Assembly: GCF_008370045.1 (NCBI RefSeq)
Contig: NZ_VOBN01000005.1
Coordinates: forward strand, 186,001-250,000
Reading direction: 5' to 3'
Source of the DNA: Pseudomonas sp. ANT_J12
GTDB taxonomy: Bacteria; Pseudomonadota; Gammaproteobacteria; Pseudomonadales; Pseudomonadaceae
DNA: 64,000 nucleotides
Shown here: in pieces, positions 45,403 to 54,995 of the stretch
Layout of the letters: the number at the start of each line of letters is the position of its first letter
Numbering within the stretch: position 1 is the stretch's first letter
The notes under the pieces: model-generated
Told to the model about the DNA's origin: nothing
The model's input: the letters and a program-made list of their open reading frames with translations, nothing else
Databases searched by the model: none
Translations under genes and position numbers: made by a program

Positions 45403-47319
45403 TTAAACCTTGAACCGCCCAACCAACATCTGCAAATGCGTCCCCAGCCGCGCCAGCTCAACGCTGGACGCCGCGGTCTCTTCGCTCGCCGCCGAGGTCT
45501 GCTCGGACACATCACGCACGTTCAGCACGCTGCGGTTGATCTCTTCGGCCACGGCGCTCTGTTGCTCGGCGGCCGCAGCGATCTGCTGGTTCATCGACTG
45601 GATCGCCGACACCGTGCGGGTGATGCTTTCCAGCGAGCCACCGGCGCGGCGGGTCAGTTCGACGCTGCTGTCGGTCAGGCTGCGGCTGTTGTCCATGATG
45701 GTCGCGACTTGCTGGGTGCCGGTTTGCAGGCCGACGATCAACTCTTCGATTTCTTCGGTGGACTTCTGGGTGCGCTGGGCCAGGCTGCGGACTTCGTCGG
45801 CGACCACGGCAAAACCGCGTCCGGCTTCACCGGCACGGGCCGCTTCGATGGCGGCGTTGAGCGCCAGCAGGTTGGTCTGTTGCGCCACGGACTTGATCAC
45901 GTCGAGCACGCTGCCGATCTTGTCGCTTTCGCGCTTCAGATCGCTCATGGCGACAGTCGAGTTACCGACTTCGATGGCCAGGCGTTCGATCTGGGCGATG
46001 GCTTCGCCGACCACTTTGTCACCTTCACGGGCCTGTTGATCGGCAGCGACGGCGGCTTCGGAGGCTTCTTCGGCGTTACGCGCGACTTCCTGCACCGTGG
46101 CGGTCATCTCGTGCATCGCAGTGGCTACCTGATCGGTTTCCACCTTCTGGCTGTTGACCCCGGCGCTGGTTTGCTCGGTCACGGCGGACAACTCTTCGGC
46201 AGCGCTGGCGATTTGCGTAACGCCATCGCTGATGCCGCCGATCAACTCGCGCAGGCCCAGGGTCATGCTCTGCATGGCGCGCTGGAGCTGGCCGAGTTCG
46301 TCCTGGCGTTCGGAGATCAGGTTGTGGGTCAGATCGCCCGAGGCGACGCGCTCGGCCACCTTGAGGGTCTGGCTCAGGGGAATGACGATCTGGCGAGTGA
46401 TGGCCCAAGCGGCGAGCAGGCCGAAAGCCAGGGCGAGGACCGTGGCCATCAGCAGCAGGTTCTTGGCGTGGGCGGCATCGGTGTCACGCACGACGGTTTG
46501 CGAAATGGTCAGTTTCTTGCTGAGTTCGCGCAGATTGTCGCCTTGGTCAGCCATACGCTTGAGGGCGGCAGCGCTGGCGACCTGAGAGTCGCGGTACTGG
46601 CTGACAGCGGCACGGTAGGCCTTGAGCGAATCGGAGGCCTGTTGCAGGTTGGCGCTGAACTGTTCCGGCAGTTTGGCTGGCAGGCTCTCGAGGTTTTTCA
46701 GGGCGTTATCGATGGCGTCCAGCGCCGGCTGTTCGGCCTCGATTTTGGCGCTGTAGGTGTAGCCGCGTACCTGGAAGCGCGCTTGCTGGATCAGTTTGCT
46801 CAGGTCGATCACGCTGTTGAACTGGGCGACGCTGTCACCTTGCAGCAGTGCCTTCTCGACCTCAGACACCTTGGCCACGGCGTTGTCGGCGGTGGCACCG
46901 AGTTTGCTGCGGGCATCTTCGCGGTTGGCACCGGCCTGGATCATGGCGGTGAAGGCTTGCCGGTACTGGCTGACGCCGGCCAGTTGCTGGTCGATCATCG
47001 CGACGTCGGCGGGTTGCTCGATCATCTTGCGTGCGGTTTGCAGGCCGGCTTCGATCTGATCCAAATAGCCGTTGACCGCGCCCGGGCCTTGTTCGCCACG
47101 GCGCATTTCGTAGTCCAGGCGCGCCACGCGTAAATCCTTGGCCAGCTCATTGATGCTGGCAATGAACCCGAGCTTGTCGCCACGGCTCATCACACCCGTC
47201 AACCCGGTCCAGCCGGTGAATGTGATCAATAAGGTCAGGAGCAGGACGAGACCGAAGCCGACACCCAGTTTGCGATTAACGCTTACGTTTCCCAGTTTCT
47301 CGGCTAGCCAACGGTACAT
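45403..47319 (-). CDS. Methyl-accepting chemotaxis protein with HBM (helical bimodular) sensor
   Basis: Chemoreceptor of 638 residues. Order: TM1 ([19 protein letters not shown]), an all-helical periplasmic sensor of about 250 residues typical of HBM domains (McpS/TlpQ class), TM2 ([20 protein letters not shown]), HAMP ([20 protein letters not shown]), and the signalling domain with tip [20 protein letters not shown]. The HBM class binds organic acids or polyamines; the ligand is not readable here. Start ATG 47319 ([10 protein letters not shown]) follows GAGGGGAG; 48 earlier in-frame codons run into a REP. No CheR-binding tail. It stands alone. Confidence 0.92.
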   Translation of the reverse strand: MYRWLAEKLGNVSVNRKLGVGFGLVLLLTLLITFTGWTGLTGVMSRGDKLGFIASINELAKDLRVARLDYEMRRGEQGPGAVNGYLDQIEAGLQTARKMIEQPADVAMIDQQLAGVSQYRQAFTAMIQAGANREDARSKLGATADNAVAKVSEVEKALLQGDSVAQFNSVIDLSKLIQQARFQVRGYTYSAKIEAEQPALDAIDNALKNLESLPAKLPEQFSANLQQASDSLKAYRAAVSQYRDSQVASAAALKRMADQGDNLRELSKKLTISQTVVRDTDAAHAKNLLLMATVLALAFGLLAAWAITRQIVIPLSQTLKVAERVASGDLTHNLISERQDELGQLQRAMQSMTLGLRELIGGISDGVTQIASAAEELSAVTEQTSAGVNSQKVETDQVATAMHEMTATVQEVARNAEEASEAAVAADQQAREGDKVVGEAIAQIERLAIEVGNSTVAMSDLKRESDKIGSVLDVIKSVAQQTNLLALNAAIEAARAGEAGRGFAVVADEVRSLAQRTQKSTEEIEELIVGLQTGTQQVATIMDNSRSLTDSSVELTRRAGGSLESITRTVSAIQSMNQQIAAAAEQQSAVAEEINRSVLNVRDVSEQTSAASEETAASSVELARLGTHLQMLVGRFKV

Positions 47320-47420
47320 GCTGCTACTCCCCTCGGAACACAATTTGGTTTTATGGGAGCTGTATCGGCTGGCGGGCGGGAATCTGTAGGCGTACACGTG
47401 GGTTGGAGCGACGACATCCC

Positions 47421-47513
47421 CTGTAGGAGCAAAGCTTGCTCGCGATGGCGGTGTGTCAGCCAATAAAGGGCTGACTGACCGTCCGCTATCGCGAGCAAGC
47501 TTTGCTCCTACAG
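47421..47513. repeat. Family B REPIN (variant AAGCTTGCTCGCGA)
   Basis: Inverted pair of CTGTAGGAGCAAAGCTTGCT and its complement between the chemoreceptor and rsmE. It is the sub-type with GCTTGCTCGCGATGG in place of GCTTGCCCGCGAAG. Confidence 0.87.
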
Positions 47514-47526
47514 AAGAGGGGGGCGG

Positions 47527-48234
47527 TTAGAAGAGGCGTGCCAGCAGCGCGGTGACGGCGGTTTCAACCCGCAGAATGCGATCACCCAGTTGCACCGGAT
47601 TCAGCCCGGACTTGCCCAGCAATTCGATTTCATAAGGAATCCAGCCACCTTCGGGGCCGATCGCCAGGGTCACCGGTTCATCCAGGCCGCGAGGGCAGGG
47701 CGGGTAGTTGCCAGGGTGGCCGACCAGGCCGAGGGTGCCTTCGGTGATCGCGGGCAGCCGGTCTTCGACGAACGGCTTGAAGCGCTTCTCTATGACGACT
47801 TCCGGCAGCACGCTGTCCCGGGCCTGTTCCAGACCCAGGATCAACTGCTCGCGAATCGCTTCAGGCTCCAGGAACGGGGTTTGCCAGAAGCTCTTCTCGA
47901 CGCGGTAGCTGTTCACCAGCACGATCCGTGGCACACCCATGGCCGCCACGGTCTGAAACACCCTACGGAGCATTTTCGGCCGTGGCAGAGCCAATACCAG
48001 GGTCAATGGCAACTTGGTCGGTGGTTGTTGGTCGAGGACGACGCGCAATTCCGCTTCGCCGGCCTCCAGGCGCAGCACTTCGGCCGAGCCCATCAAGCCG
48101 CCGATCCGGCCGACGCGCATGCTGTCACCCACCACGCAGCGATGGACTTCCTGCATATGCGTCAAGCGCCGATCGCGCAGGATCACCCGGTCGGCCGCAA
48201 TAAAGTCGGCCTCTTCGAGCAGCAGCAGGTTCAC
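47527..48234 (-). CDS. rsmE: 16S rRNA (uracil-1498-N3)-methyltransferase
   Basis: SPOUT-class methyltransferase that makes m3U1498 in 16S rRNA. It has 235 residues. An N-terminal PUA-like RNA-binding part ([18 protein letters not shown]) is followed by the SPOUT knot with LAIGPEGGW and [17 protein letters not shown], the SAM-binding signature. Start is GTG in a GTGA overlap with the end of tatC, so it is translated from the tat transcript. Downstream is a REPIN. Confidence 0.96.
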   Translation of the reverse strand: MNLLLLEEADFIAADRVILRDRRLTHMQEVHRCVVGDSMRVGRIGGLMGSAEVLRLEAGEAELRVVLDQQPPTKLPLTLVLALPRPKMLRRVFQTVAAMGVPRIVLVNSYRVEKSFWQTPFLEPEAIREQLILGLEQARDSVLPEVVIEKRFKPFVEDRLPAITEGTLGLVGHPGNYPPCPRGLDEPVTLAIGPEGGWIPYEIELLGKSGLNPVQLGDRILRVETAVTALLARLF

Positions 48235-49031
48235 GGCTGGGTCGCTGGCGGCTGGTCGTTGTGATCGTCAGCCGGTTGATCGTCCGGGTGCTCGCCGCGC
48301 TTGCTGACCAGGCTGCCGAACAGGATGCCGATTTCGAACAGCAACCACATCGGTACCGCCAACAGGGTCTGGGAGAAGATGTCCGGCGGGGTCAGGATCA
48401 TGCCGACCACGAAGCAGCCGATGACCACGTACGGGCGGATTTTCTTCAGGTAAGCGACGTTGACCACGCCGATCCACACCAGCAGCACCACGGCCACCGG
48501 GATCTCGAACGCCACGCCGAAGGCGAAGAACAGGGTCATGACGAAATCGAGGTAGCTGCTGATGTCGGTCATCATCTCCACGCCGGCCGGGGTGGCAGCG
48601 GCGAAGAATTTGAAGATCAGCGGGAACACCAGGTAATAGGCGAAGGCCATGCCGGTGTAGAACAGCAGGATGCTGGAGACCAGCAACGGCACCGCGATGC
48701 GCTTCTCGTGCTTGTACAGGCCCGGCGCGATGAAGCCCCAGATCTGATGCAGGATCACCGGGATCGCCAGGAACAGCGACACCATCATCGTCAGCTTCAG
48801 TGGCGTCAGGAACGGCGACGACACGTCAGTGGCAATCATCGTCGCGCCCACCGGCAGATACTGGCGCAGCGGCGTGGAGACGAAGGTGTAGATCTGCTGG
48901 GTAAACGCGAACAACCCGGCGAAGATGATGAAAATCGCCGCTACACAGCGCAGCAGGCGAGTACGCAACTCGGTGAGGTGCGAAACCAGGGGCATGTGCT
49001 GGTCGTTTTCCGGAAGATTAGGGCCTGTCAT
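48231..49031 (-). CDS. tatC: Sec-independent protein translocase TatC
   Basis: Multi-spanning receptor of the twin-arginine export pathway, 266 residues, six hydrophobic segments. The family hallmark [17 protein letters not shown] (with the Glu essential for signal-peptide binding) is near residue 13, and the second-loop GLYKHEKR and [16 protein letters not shown] regions are present. The C-terminal tail is polar ([13 protein letters not shown]). The start ATG 49031 and its ribosome site AGGAAA lie inside a 31-bp perfect inverted repeat (see the element at 49021-49284), an unusual setting that could limit initiation. Overlaps rsmE downstream. Confidence 0.96.
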   Translation of the reverse strand: MTGPNLPENDQHMPLVSHLTELRTRLLRCVAAIFIIFAGLFAFTQQIYTFVSTPLRQYLPVGATMIATDVSSPFLTPLKLTMMVSLFLAIPVILHQIWGFIAPGLYKHEKRIAVPLLVSSILLFYTGMAFAYYLVFPLIFKFFAAATPAGVEMMTDISSYLDFVMTLFFAFGVAFEIPVAVVLLVWIGVVNVAYLKKIRPYVVIGCFVVGMILTPPDIFSQTLLAVPMWLLFEIGILFGSLVSKRGEHPDDQPADDHNDQPPATQP

Positions 49032-49284
49032 CGGTCATTTCCTGTGTCGCGCCGAGCCTGTATTTGCGCAGGGCAAGGCGCGAGAAGCGTAGTTTGGCGT
49101 TTCAAATAAGCGACGAGTAACGCAGCCCTGCGCAAATACAGGCCGGCCCTTCGGGTTGTGCCTGAAAGCGGGCCAGGCTGCGTTGTAGCCCTTGGAAAGG
49201 GAACAACCATTCCCTGCGGCCTACGCCTTGCCTGGCCCGCTTTCAGGCGACAACGCGACACAGGAAATGACCGATGACAGGCCC
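49021..49284. repeat. Nested palindrome between tatB and tatC covering the tatC start
   Basis: Outer arms 49021-49051 and 49254-49284 are perfect 31-bp inverse complements. Inside are two further hairpins with perfect 19-bp arms: 49056-49074 with 49125-49143, and 49160-49178 with 49230-49248. Both inner loops start or end with CAAGGCG and AACGCAG in one orientation or the other. No transposase is encoded. The left outer arm contains the tatC ribosome site and ATG. Confidence 0.92.
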
Positions 49285-49287
49285 TTA

Positions 49288-49740
49288 TCATGGGGCTCGC
49301 GGCGGCAGTGTTGGGTCGTGAGGAGCCGGCGCAGTTGGCGCGGCAGCAGGAGCAACAGGTTCTACGGGTGTCGGCGCGGGGACAACAGGTGCGGGTTCGA
49401 CGCCGCCCATGGAGGCCACCGGTTCGGTGCCCGGCGCGTGAATCGTCTGCTCGGCCACCGGTTCAACCGGCTGCACCGGCGTGGCTTCCTGCTGGGTCGG
49501 CGTGAAGATCTTCCGCGCCTCCTGCTCCAGGGACAGGATGTGCTCGTTGTGCAGTTGCCGACGAATCTCGTCGGCACCGATTTCACGTTCAACTTCCTGT
49601 TTGATCGCGTTGAAGCTGCGCTTCAGCCGCCCGATCCACAGACCGGCGGTGCGCGCAGCACCCGGCAGACGCTCGGGGCCCAGCACCAGCAGGGCCACGA
49701 GGCCGACGAGCAGCAGTTCAGAGAAGCTGATACCAAACAT
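49288..49740 (-). CDS. tatB: Sec-independent protein translocase TatB
   Basis: A 150-residue TatB. The short N-terminal helix [26 protein letters not shown] includes the Glu of the membrane segment and the GPERLP hinge, then an amphipathic helix ([18 protein letters not shown]) and a long Pro/Ala/Glu-rich tail. Lies between tatA (10 bp apart) and the palindromic element before tatC. The tail differs in composition but not in a way unusual for TatB. Confidence 0.95.
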   Translation of the reverse strand: MFGISFSELLLVGLVALLVLGPERLPGAARTAGLWIGRLKRSFNAIKQEVEREIGADEIRRQLHNEHILSLEQEARKIFTPTQQEATPVQPVEPVAEQTIHAPGTEPVASMGGVEPAPVVPAPTPVEPVAPAAAPTAPAPHDPTLPPRAP

Positions 49741-49750
49741 TAGTCAGTGC

Positions 49751-50029
49751 TCACACGTCTTTGCGGATCGGCTCTTCGACTTTCTGTGCCTGCACGTCGA
49801 TGGTGTGCGGCTGGTTCAGTGGCGAGGTCGTGGTTGGTTGAGCAGGTGGCACCGGTTGGGCCGGGGTCACGGTCGGATCGGCCGGTTTCTCTTCGTCGTT
49901 CATGGCTTTGCGAAAGCCTTTGATCGACTCGCCGACGTCAGTGCCGAGGTTTTTCAGTTTTTTGGTGCCGAACACCAGCACCACGACAACCAGGATGACG
50001 ATCCAGTGTTTCCAGTCAAAAATGCCCAT
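49751..50029 (-). CDS. tatA: Sec-independent protein translocase TatA
   Basis: Pore-forming subunit of the Tat system, 92 residues. The N-terminal helix ([22 protein letters not shown]) with the FG-T-KKL hinge is followed by the amphipathic helix [17 protein letters not shown] and a Pro/Thr-rich tail. It lies 25 bp after hisE and is probably transcribed with hisIE upstream and tatBC downstream. Confidence 0.96.
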   Translation of the reverse strand: MGIFDWKHWIVILVVVVLVFGTKKLKNLGTDVGESIKGFRKAMNDEEKPADPTVTPAQPVPPAQPTTTSPLNQPHTIDVQAQKVEEPIRKDV

Positions 50030-50054
50030 GTTACTGCTCCTCTCAAATAGTTAT

Positions 50055-50387
50055 TCAGGCGGACGGACGCGAGGCTTTCTCGGCGTGTCCGGACAGACCG
50101 AAGCGACGGTCCAGTTCATCGAGCACAGCCTGTGGATGCTGCCCCAGTTGGGCGAGCATGACCATGCTGTGGAACCACAAATCGGCGGTCTCGTAGATCA
50201 CGTCGCTGCAGTCACCGCTGATGGCGGCGTCCTTGGCGGCGATGATAGTTTCGACCGACTCTTCGCCGACTTTTTCCAGAATCTTGTTCAAGCCCTTGTG
50301 GTACAGGCTGGCGACATACGAGCTGTCGGCGGCGGCGCCTTTGCGCTCTTCCAGAACCTGCGCCAGACGCGTGAGAGTGTCACTCAT
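50055..50387 (-). CDS. hisE: Phosphoribosyl-ATP pyrophosphatase
   Basis: Second step of histidine synthesis: hydrolyses phosphoribosyl-ATP to phosphoribosyl-AMP. It has 110 residues of the MazG-like fold, with the motif [14 protein letters not shown] and [10 protein letters not shown]. It is a separate gene, as is usual in Pseudomonas, not fused to hisI. The start ATG 50387 overlaps the end of hisI by 8 bp, giving coupled translation. Confidence 0.96.
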   Translation of the reverse strand: MSDTLTRLAQVLEERKGAAADSSYVASLYHKGLNKILEKVGEESVETIIAAKDAAISGDCSDVIYETADLWFHSMVMLAQLGQHPQAVLDELDRRFGLSGHAEKASRPSA

Positions 50388-50781
50388 GTGTGTGTCCTGC
50401 GGAATAGATGGCATGCGGATCTTTCAGGACCGGGTCGACGGTTTTCCAGTCGCCGTTCTCGAAGACACGGTAGAAGCAGCTCTGTCGGCCGGTATGGCAG
50501 GCGATGTCGCCGATTTGCTCGACCATTAGGATGATCACGTCGGCGTCACAGTCCAGACGCATCTCATGCAGGGTCTGCACGTGGCCGGACTCTTCACCCT
50601 TGCGCCATAACTTGCCACGGGAACGTGACCAGTAAATGGCCCGGTTCTCGGCAGCGCTCAGTTCCAGCGCTTCGCGGTTCATCCAGGCCATCATCAGGAC
50701 GCGCCCGGTCTTGTGATCCTGGGCAATCGCCGGGACCAGTCCGTCAACGTCCCACTTGATCTCGTCCAGCCAGTTGTTCAT
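50380..50781 (-). CDS. hisI: Phosphoribosyl-AMP cyclohydrolase
   Basis: Third step of histidine synthesis: opens the adenine ring of phosphoribosyl-AMP. It has 133 residues. The metal and active-site cysteines are seen in RLDCDADV and [11 protein letters not shown]; the sequence [12 protein letters not shown] and [14 protein letters not shown] complete the family pattern. ATG 50781 is chosen by family length; upstream in-frame codons run into a repeat. Interesting neighbour: a biosynthetic his pair in the same window as histidine catabolism, but unlinked in operon terms. Confidence 0.96.
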   Translation of the reverse strand: MNNWLDEIKWDVDGLVPAIAQDHKTGRVLMMAWMNREALELSAAENRAIYWSRSRGKLWRKGEESGHVQTLHEMRLDCDADVIILMVEQIGDIACHTGRQSCFYRVFENGDWKTVDPVLKDPHAIYSAGHTHE

Positions 50782-50802
50782 GGTCCGTCCCGGAGCAGCG
50801 GC

Positions 50803-50888
50803 GAGCTTTAAGCTGCAAGCTGCAAGTAAAAAACAATCTGCGTCGTGCAAACGAAGCGCTTGAAGCCTGAAGCTTATCGCTTGCAGCT
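50803..50888. repeat. Small AGCTTGAAGCTGCAAG-type inverted repeat
   Basis: GAGCTTTAAGCTGCAAGCTG on the left and GCTTGAAGCCTGAAGC plus CTTGCAGCT on the right form an imperfect inverted pair between ubiB and hisI. Similar AGCTTCAAGCTGCAA sequence ends the window at about 63975-64000. Confidence 0.6.
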
Positions 50889-50896
50889 CAATCCGG

Positions 50897-52501
50897 CTAT
50901 CGGCGAACGACCAGATACAAACCGACCACCATCATGATCCCGGCCGGCCAATGCCCCAGTTCATTCAGCGGGCCACCCGCTGCGAGCACCGCGCCACCGC
51001 CCAGGTGCGCGCAACCGAGCAGGCGCAGGAACCAGTCGTCCTTGCGTCGATGCCACGGTGGCGGCGGGTCATAAGCGTGAGGCTGGGACATGCGTTCCAG
51101 CAGGTCGCGGGCCATGTTGGCCAAGTGCGGTAACTGCTCAAACTGGCTCTGTACGTTGCCGATCAAGGCTTTCGGGCTGACGCGCTCGCGCATCCAGCGT
51201 TCGAGAAACGGCTGGGCGGTGTTCCACAGATCCAGGTCCGGGTACAGCTGACGGCCCAGGCCTTCGATGTTCAGCAGGGTTTTTTGCAGCAAGACGAGCT
51301 GCGGCTGCACTTCCATGTTGAAGCGCCGAGCGGTCTGGAACAGGCGCATCAGCACCTGGCCGAAGGAAATATCTTTTAACGGTTTTTCGAAAATCGGCTC
51401 GCACACGGTGCGGATCGCCGCTTCGAATTCGTTGAGTTTGGTTTCCGCCGGGACCCAGCCCGAATCGATGTGCAACTGCGCCACACGCCGGTAGTCACGC
51501 TTGAAGAACGCGAACAGGTTGCGCGCCAGGTAGTCCTGGTCTTCCGGAGTCAGGCTGCCGACGATGCCGCAGTCGATCGCAATGTATTGCGGGCTCCACG
51601 GGTTGACGGTGCTGACGAAGATGTTGCCCGGGTGCATGTCGGCGTGGAAGAAACTGTCGCGGAACACCTGGGTGAAGAAGATCTCCACACCGCGTTCGGC
51701 GAGCATTTTCATGTCGGTGCGCTGGTCGGCGAGGGTCGCCAGGTCCGTGACCTGAATCCCGTAGATGCGCTCCATGACCAGCACTTTCGGCCGGCACCAG
51801 TCCCAATAGACTTGTGGCACGTACAGCAGGTCCGAGCCTTCGAAGTTGCGCTTCAACTGGCTGGCGTTGGCCGCCTCGCGCAACAGGTCGAGTTCGTCGT
51901 AGATTGTTTTTTCGTAGTCCTGGACCACGTCCACCGGGTGCAGCAGGCGTGCATCGGCCGAGAGTTTTTCAGCGGCGCGGGCGAGGATGAACAGCCACGC
52001 CAGGTCCTGGGCGATGATCGGCTTCAGGCCCGGGCGGATCACCTTGACCACCACTTCTTCACCGGTTTTCAGCTGCGCGGCATGCACCTGCGCCACCGAG
52101 GCCGAGGCCAGCGGTTCGACGTCGAATCGGCTGAAGACTTCGCTGATCTTTTTCCCGAGCTGTTCTTCAATCAGCTTGATCGAGACTTGCGAGTCGAACG
52201 GCGGGACGCGGTCCTGCAGCTTCATCAGCTCATCGGCGATGTCTTCCGGCAACAGGTCGCGGCGAGTGGACAGAATCTGTCCGAACTTGATGAAAATCGG
52301 CCCCAGGTCCTGCAACGCCAGGCGCAATCGCGCGCCACGGGTCAGGTCCAGGGTCTTGCGCGGGAACCAGCGCCACGGCAAGGCATAGCGCAGCGCCAGC
52401 AGAAACCAGGGCAGCGGCAGGGCGAACAGCAGGTCATCGAGGCGGTAGCGGATCACGACGCGCTGGATGCGCAACAAACGGCGGACGGCAAGCAGCTTCA
52501 T
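50897..52501 (-). CDS. ubiB: Ubiquinone biosynthesis regulatory protein kinase-like UbiB
   Basis: Atypical kinase/ATPase (ADCK/Coq8 family) needed for coenzyme Q synthesis, 534 residues. It has the KxGQ motif as KFGQILSTR (about residue 72), the Ala-rich loop [12 protein letters not shown], the VVVKVIRPG lysine, [11 protein letters not shown], the HADMHPGN catalytic loop and AIDCGIVG. Two C-terminal hydrophobic segments ([24 protein letters not shown]) anchor it to the membrane. Its start overlaps the end of ubiJ by 4 bp. Confidence 0.96.
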   Translation of the reverse strand: MKLLAVRRLLRIQRVVIRYRLDDLLFALPLPWFLLALRYALPWRWFPRKTLDLTRGARLRLALQDLGPIFIKFGQILSTRRDLLPEDIADELMKLQDRVPPFDSQVSIKLIEEQLGKKISEVFSRFDVEPLASASVAQVHAAQLKTGEEVVVKVIRPGLKPIIAQDLAWLFILARAAEKLSADARLLHPVDVVQDYEKTIYDELDLLREAANASQLKRNFEGSDLLYVPQVYWDWCRPKVLVMERIYGIQVTDLATLADQRTDMKMLAERGVEIFFTQVFRDSFFHADMHPGNIFVSTVNPWSPQYIAIDCGIVGSLTPEDQDYLARNLFAFFKRDYRRVAQLHIDSGWVPAETKLNEFEAAIRTVCEPIFEKPLKDISFGQVLMRLFQTARRFNMEVQPQLVLLQKTLLNIEGLGRQLYPDLDLWNTAQPFLERWMRERVSPKALIGNVQSQFEQLPHLANMARDLLERMSQPHAYDPPPPWHRRKDDWFLRLLGCAHLGGGAVLAAGGPLNELGHWPAGIMMVVGLYLVVRR

Positions 52502-53121
52502 GCGTTATCGCTTGGGTCGAGGGATCGGGAAAGGCGCTCGAAACGCGCCTCGAGACGTTCAAGATCAAGTTTGATCTGGTCCAGTTCACTGAAACGGGCT
52601 TCGGCTTCACGCTGACCGACGAGGGTGCGTGATTCTTCGGCCAGGTATTCGCCCAGGTTCTGATTCAGGCTGGCAAACCCTTGCTGATAAAAACGTGCGC
52701 GGCTGCGCAGGTGACCGCCGACCAGTTGCGTGGCGACCGGGCCGAGCCAGCGCGAGAGTTCGTACTCCCAGTCCAGCTCCAGGTCTTGCAGGATGGCCGC
52801 CAGTTCCAGCAGCACGCCGCTGTCACCGTCGAGTTCGACTTCCGGGCTGTGCAAGATCGAAGTCTTGTCCTTGCTCAGCGCCAGTTTCAACAGGCTCGAT
52901 GCCGGTGCACGCAAGGTGCAGTCGGCGCCGGTTTCCCATTGGGAGGCGAGCATCAGGCCTTCATCGCTGGGCAGGATGAACAGCTGCAGCGCCGGGCTGC
53001 GGCAGTCGACGGCAATCACCCGGCCGCTCAAATGCGCCAGGCGCGGCAGCGCGGTGCTGTCGAGCCGCAGCACCCGGTTCAGGCCGAGTTCAACGCTGGC
53101 GAGCAGGCCGGCCAGCAGCAT
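52498..53121 (-). CDS. ubiJ: Ubiquinone biosynthesis accessory factor UbiJ (SCP2 domain)
   Basis: A 207-residue lipid-binding scaffold of the soluble ubiquinone-synthesis complex. The N-terminal SCP2 domain covers about residues 15-115; the C-terminus is a coiled coil ([20 protein letters not shown]). Position between ubiE and ubiB, with 1- and 4-bp overlaps, is diagnostic. Sequence conservation of UbiJ is low, so the call leans on order and domain. Confidence 0.92.
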   Translation of the reverse strand: MLLAGLLASVELGLNRVLRLDSTALPRLAHLSGRVIAVDCRSPALQLFILPSDEGLMLASQWETGADCTLRAPASSLLKLALSKDKTSILHSPEVELDGDSGVLLELAAILQDLELDWEYELSRWLGPVATQLVGGHLRSRARFYQQGFASLNQNLGEYLAEESRTLVGQREAEARFSELDQIKLDLERLEARFERLSRSLDPSDNA

Positions 53122-53891
53122 CAGGGCTTGATGCCGCGGTGCAGGGCAACGATGCCTGCGGTCATGTTGTGGTAGGTCACGCGGTCGAAACCGGCCTCGA
53201 CCATCATCGACTTCAGGGTTTCCTGATTCGGGTGCATGCGGATCGATTCGGCCAGGTAGCGATAGCTTTCCGAGTCGTTGGTGATCAGCTTGCCCATCAG
53301 CGGCATGAAGGCGAACGAGTAGGCGTCGTAGGCTTTGGACATCAGCGCATTGGTCGGCTTGGAGAATTCCAGCACCAGCAGGCGACCGCCCGGCTTGAGC
53401 ACGCGCAGCATCGAACGCAGGGCGTCTTCTTTATGCGTCACGTTGCGCAGGCCGAAAGCGATGGTCACGCAGTCGAAATGGTTGTCCGGGAACGGCAGCT
53501 TTTCCGCATCGGCCTGGACGAATTCAACGTTGCCGGCCACACCCAGGTCCAGCAGGCGGTCACGACCGACCTTGAGCATGGATTCGTTGATGTCGGCCAA
53601 CACCACCTGGCCGGTCGGGCCCACGAGGTGCGAGAACTTTTTGGTCAGGTCGCCGGTGCCGCCGGCAATGTCCAGCACGCGGTTACCGGTGCGAACGCCC
53701 GACAGTTCGATCGCGAAACGCTTCCACAGACGGTGCATGCCGCCCGACAGGAGGTCGTTCATCAAGTCGTACTTGGCGGCTACCGAGTGGAAAACTTCAG
53801 CGACTTTTTCCGCTTTTTGGCTTTCCGGAACGTTTTTGAAACCGAAGTGAGTGGTGGGTTCGGCATCGCTGCCTTTGCGCTGATCAGTCAT
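53121..53891 (-). CDS. ubiE: Ubiquinone/menaquinone C-methyltransferase
   Basis: SAM-dependent methyltransferase for the C-methylation step of ubiquinone synthesis. It has 256 residues. It starts [14 protein letters not shown], and has [17 protein letters not shown], the SAM motif [23 protein letters not shown] and [20 protein letters not shown] blocks. ATG 53891 is chosen by family length; 46 earlier in-frame codons are not conserved in style. First gene of ubiEJB; divergent from the PHA small-protein gene. Confidence 0.97.
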   Translation of the reverse strand: MTDQRKGSDAEPTTHFGFKNVPESQKAEKVAEVFHSVAAKYDLMNDLLSGGMHRLWKRFAIELSGVRTGNRVLDIAGGTGDLTKKFSHLVGPTGQVVLADINESMLKVGRDRLLDLGVAGNVEFVQADAEKLPFPDNHFDCVTIAFGLRNVTHKEDALRSMLRVLKPGGRLLVLEFSKPTNALMSKAYDAYSFAFMPLMGKLITNDSESYRYLAESIRMHPNQETLKSMMVEAGFDRVTYHNMTAGIVALHRGIKP

Positions 53892-54046
53892 ATCGCTGTC
53901 ACCAGAAGAGAATGCGGGACATTCTAATCCCGGTGGCCTGCTTTGTCTTGGCAACACTGAAGGTAAGATAGGCGACCACCGGGACGTTTTGCCGCAGCAG
54001 CGGTCAAGATGCTTCAGGAAAGTATCCATAACGCAGGAGTCATTCG

Positions 54047-54322
54047 ATGGCCCGAATTAGTGTTGAACGTGCCCACGGCCTGGGCAAGGAAGCGGCGCGC
54101 GAGAAGGCCGACCTGTTGGCGCAGAAACTGTCCGAGCAATATGGCCTGGAGCCGTCGTGGTCCGGCGATACCCTGAACCTCAAGCGTTCGGGTGTGAAAG
54201 GCGCGGTATTGGTCGGTGAGGATTCGATCAAGGTCGATGTCGAACTGGGCCTATTGATGTCGGCCATGAGCGGCACCATCAAATCGGAAATCGAAAAGGC
54301 CCTCGACAAAGCGTTGGTGTAA
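54047..54322 (+). CDS. Polyhydroxyalkanoic acid system family protein
   Basis: A 91-residue protein of the PHA_gran_rgn family ([19 protein letters not shown] at the start, [24 protein letters not shown] at the end). The family is found next to phasin genes in Pseudomonas; molecular role not established. ATG follows GCAGGAG. It is 240 bp upstream of phaI, with a REPIN between, and divergent from ubiE. Confidence 0.88.
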   Translation: MARISVERAHGLGKEAAREKADLLAQKLSEQYGLEPSWSGDTLNLKRSGVKGAVLVGEDSIKVDVELGLLMSAMSGTIKSEIEKALDKALV

Positions 54323-54329
54323 TTAATAC

Positions 54330-54441
54330 CTGTAGGAGCGAAGCTTGCTCGCGAAGAGGCCGGTACATTCGCTGCATCTTCTTTGGCAGGAACTCCGCCT
54401 TCGCGGGCAAGTCGGATCGCCGCACCGCTCGCTCCTACAGG
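54330..54441. repeat. Family B REPIN with an internal 15-bp insertion
   Basis: Left arm CTGTAGGAGCGAAGCTTGCT. The right arm GCGGGCAAG...GCTCGCTCCTACAG is split by TCGGATCGCCGCACC. It is the only copy in this window with such an interruption. Confidence 0.83.
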
Positions 54442-54562
54442 TTTCACGGCACGCAAATGTTGCGGTTGTTAGGGTGCCGTTTCTAATTTTTCTCCCTACT
54501 TTGTGCCTGAGCCCGACACTTTCGCGGGCAGTTCCTCAAACCTTCTGCGCGTGAGGTGCACC

Positions 54563-54985
54563 ATGGCCAAAGTTATTTTGAAGAAAAAAATCGACGCATC
54601 GACTAACGCTCTGCAAGACGTCAGATCGTATGCCCGCAAGATCTGGCTGGCAGGCCTGGGTGCCTACACTAAGGTTGGCCACGAGGGCAGCGAGTACTTT
54701 CAAGAGTTGATCAAGGCTGGTCAAACTGTTGAAAAGAAAGGCAAAAAAGTCGTTGCTGAAAAACTCGAAGCGGCTAATGCCGAGATCGATGAAGCCAAGA
54801 CTGAAGTGAGCACTTTCAAAGGCAAGGTCGAAGTGCAACTCGACAAGGTCGAGAAGGCTTTTGACTCGCGTGTCGCAAGTGCCTTGAATCGTATCGGCAT
54901 TCCGTCTAAACATGACGTTGAGACACTCTCTGCTAAGCTCGATGAGCTGACGGCATTGCTCGAACGTGTCGCGCGTAAATCTTAA
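54563..54985 (+). CDS. phaI: Polyhydroxyalkanoate granule phasin PhaI
   Basis: Granule-coating phasin of 140 residues. The phasin signature RSYARKIWLAGLGAYTKVG is near the N-terminus (about 18-36), followed by an amphipathic helix and a coiled coil with heptads up to the Lys/Arg end. ATG 54563 follows GAGGTG. phaF follows 10 bp after the stop, so phaIF form an operon. PhaD is the expected activator. Confidence 0.94.
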   Translation: MAKVILKKKIDASTNALQDVRSYARKIWLAGLGAYTKVGHEGSEYFQELIKAGQTVEKKGKKVVAEKLEAANAEIDEAKTEVSTFKGKVEVQLDKVEKAFDSRVASALNRIGIPSKHDVETLSAKLDELTALLERVARKS

Positions 54986-54995
54986 GGAGAACGGG

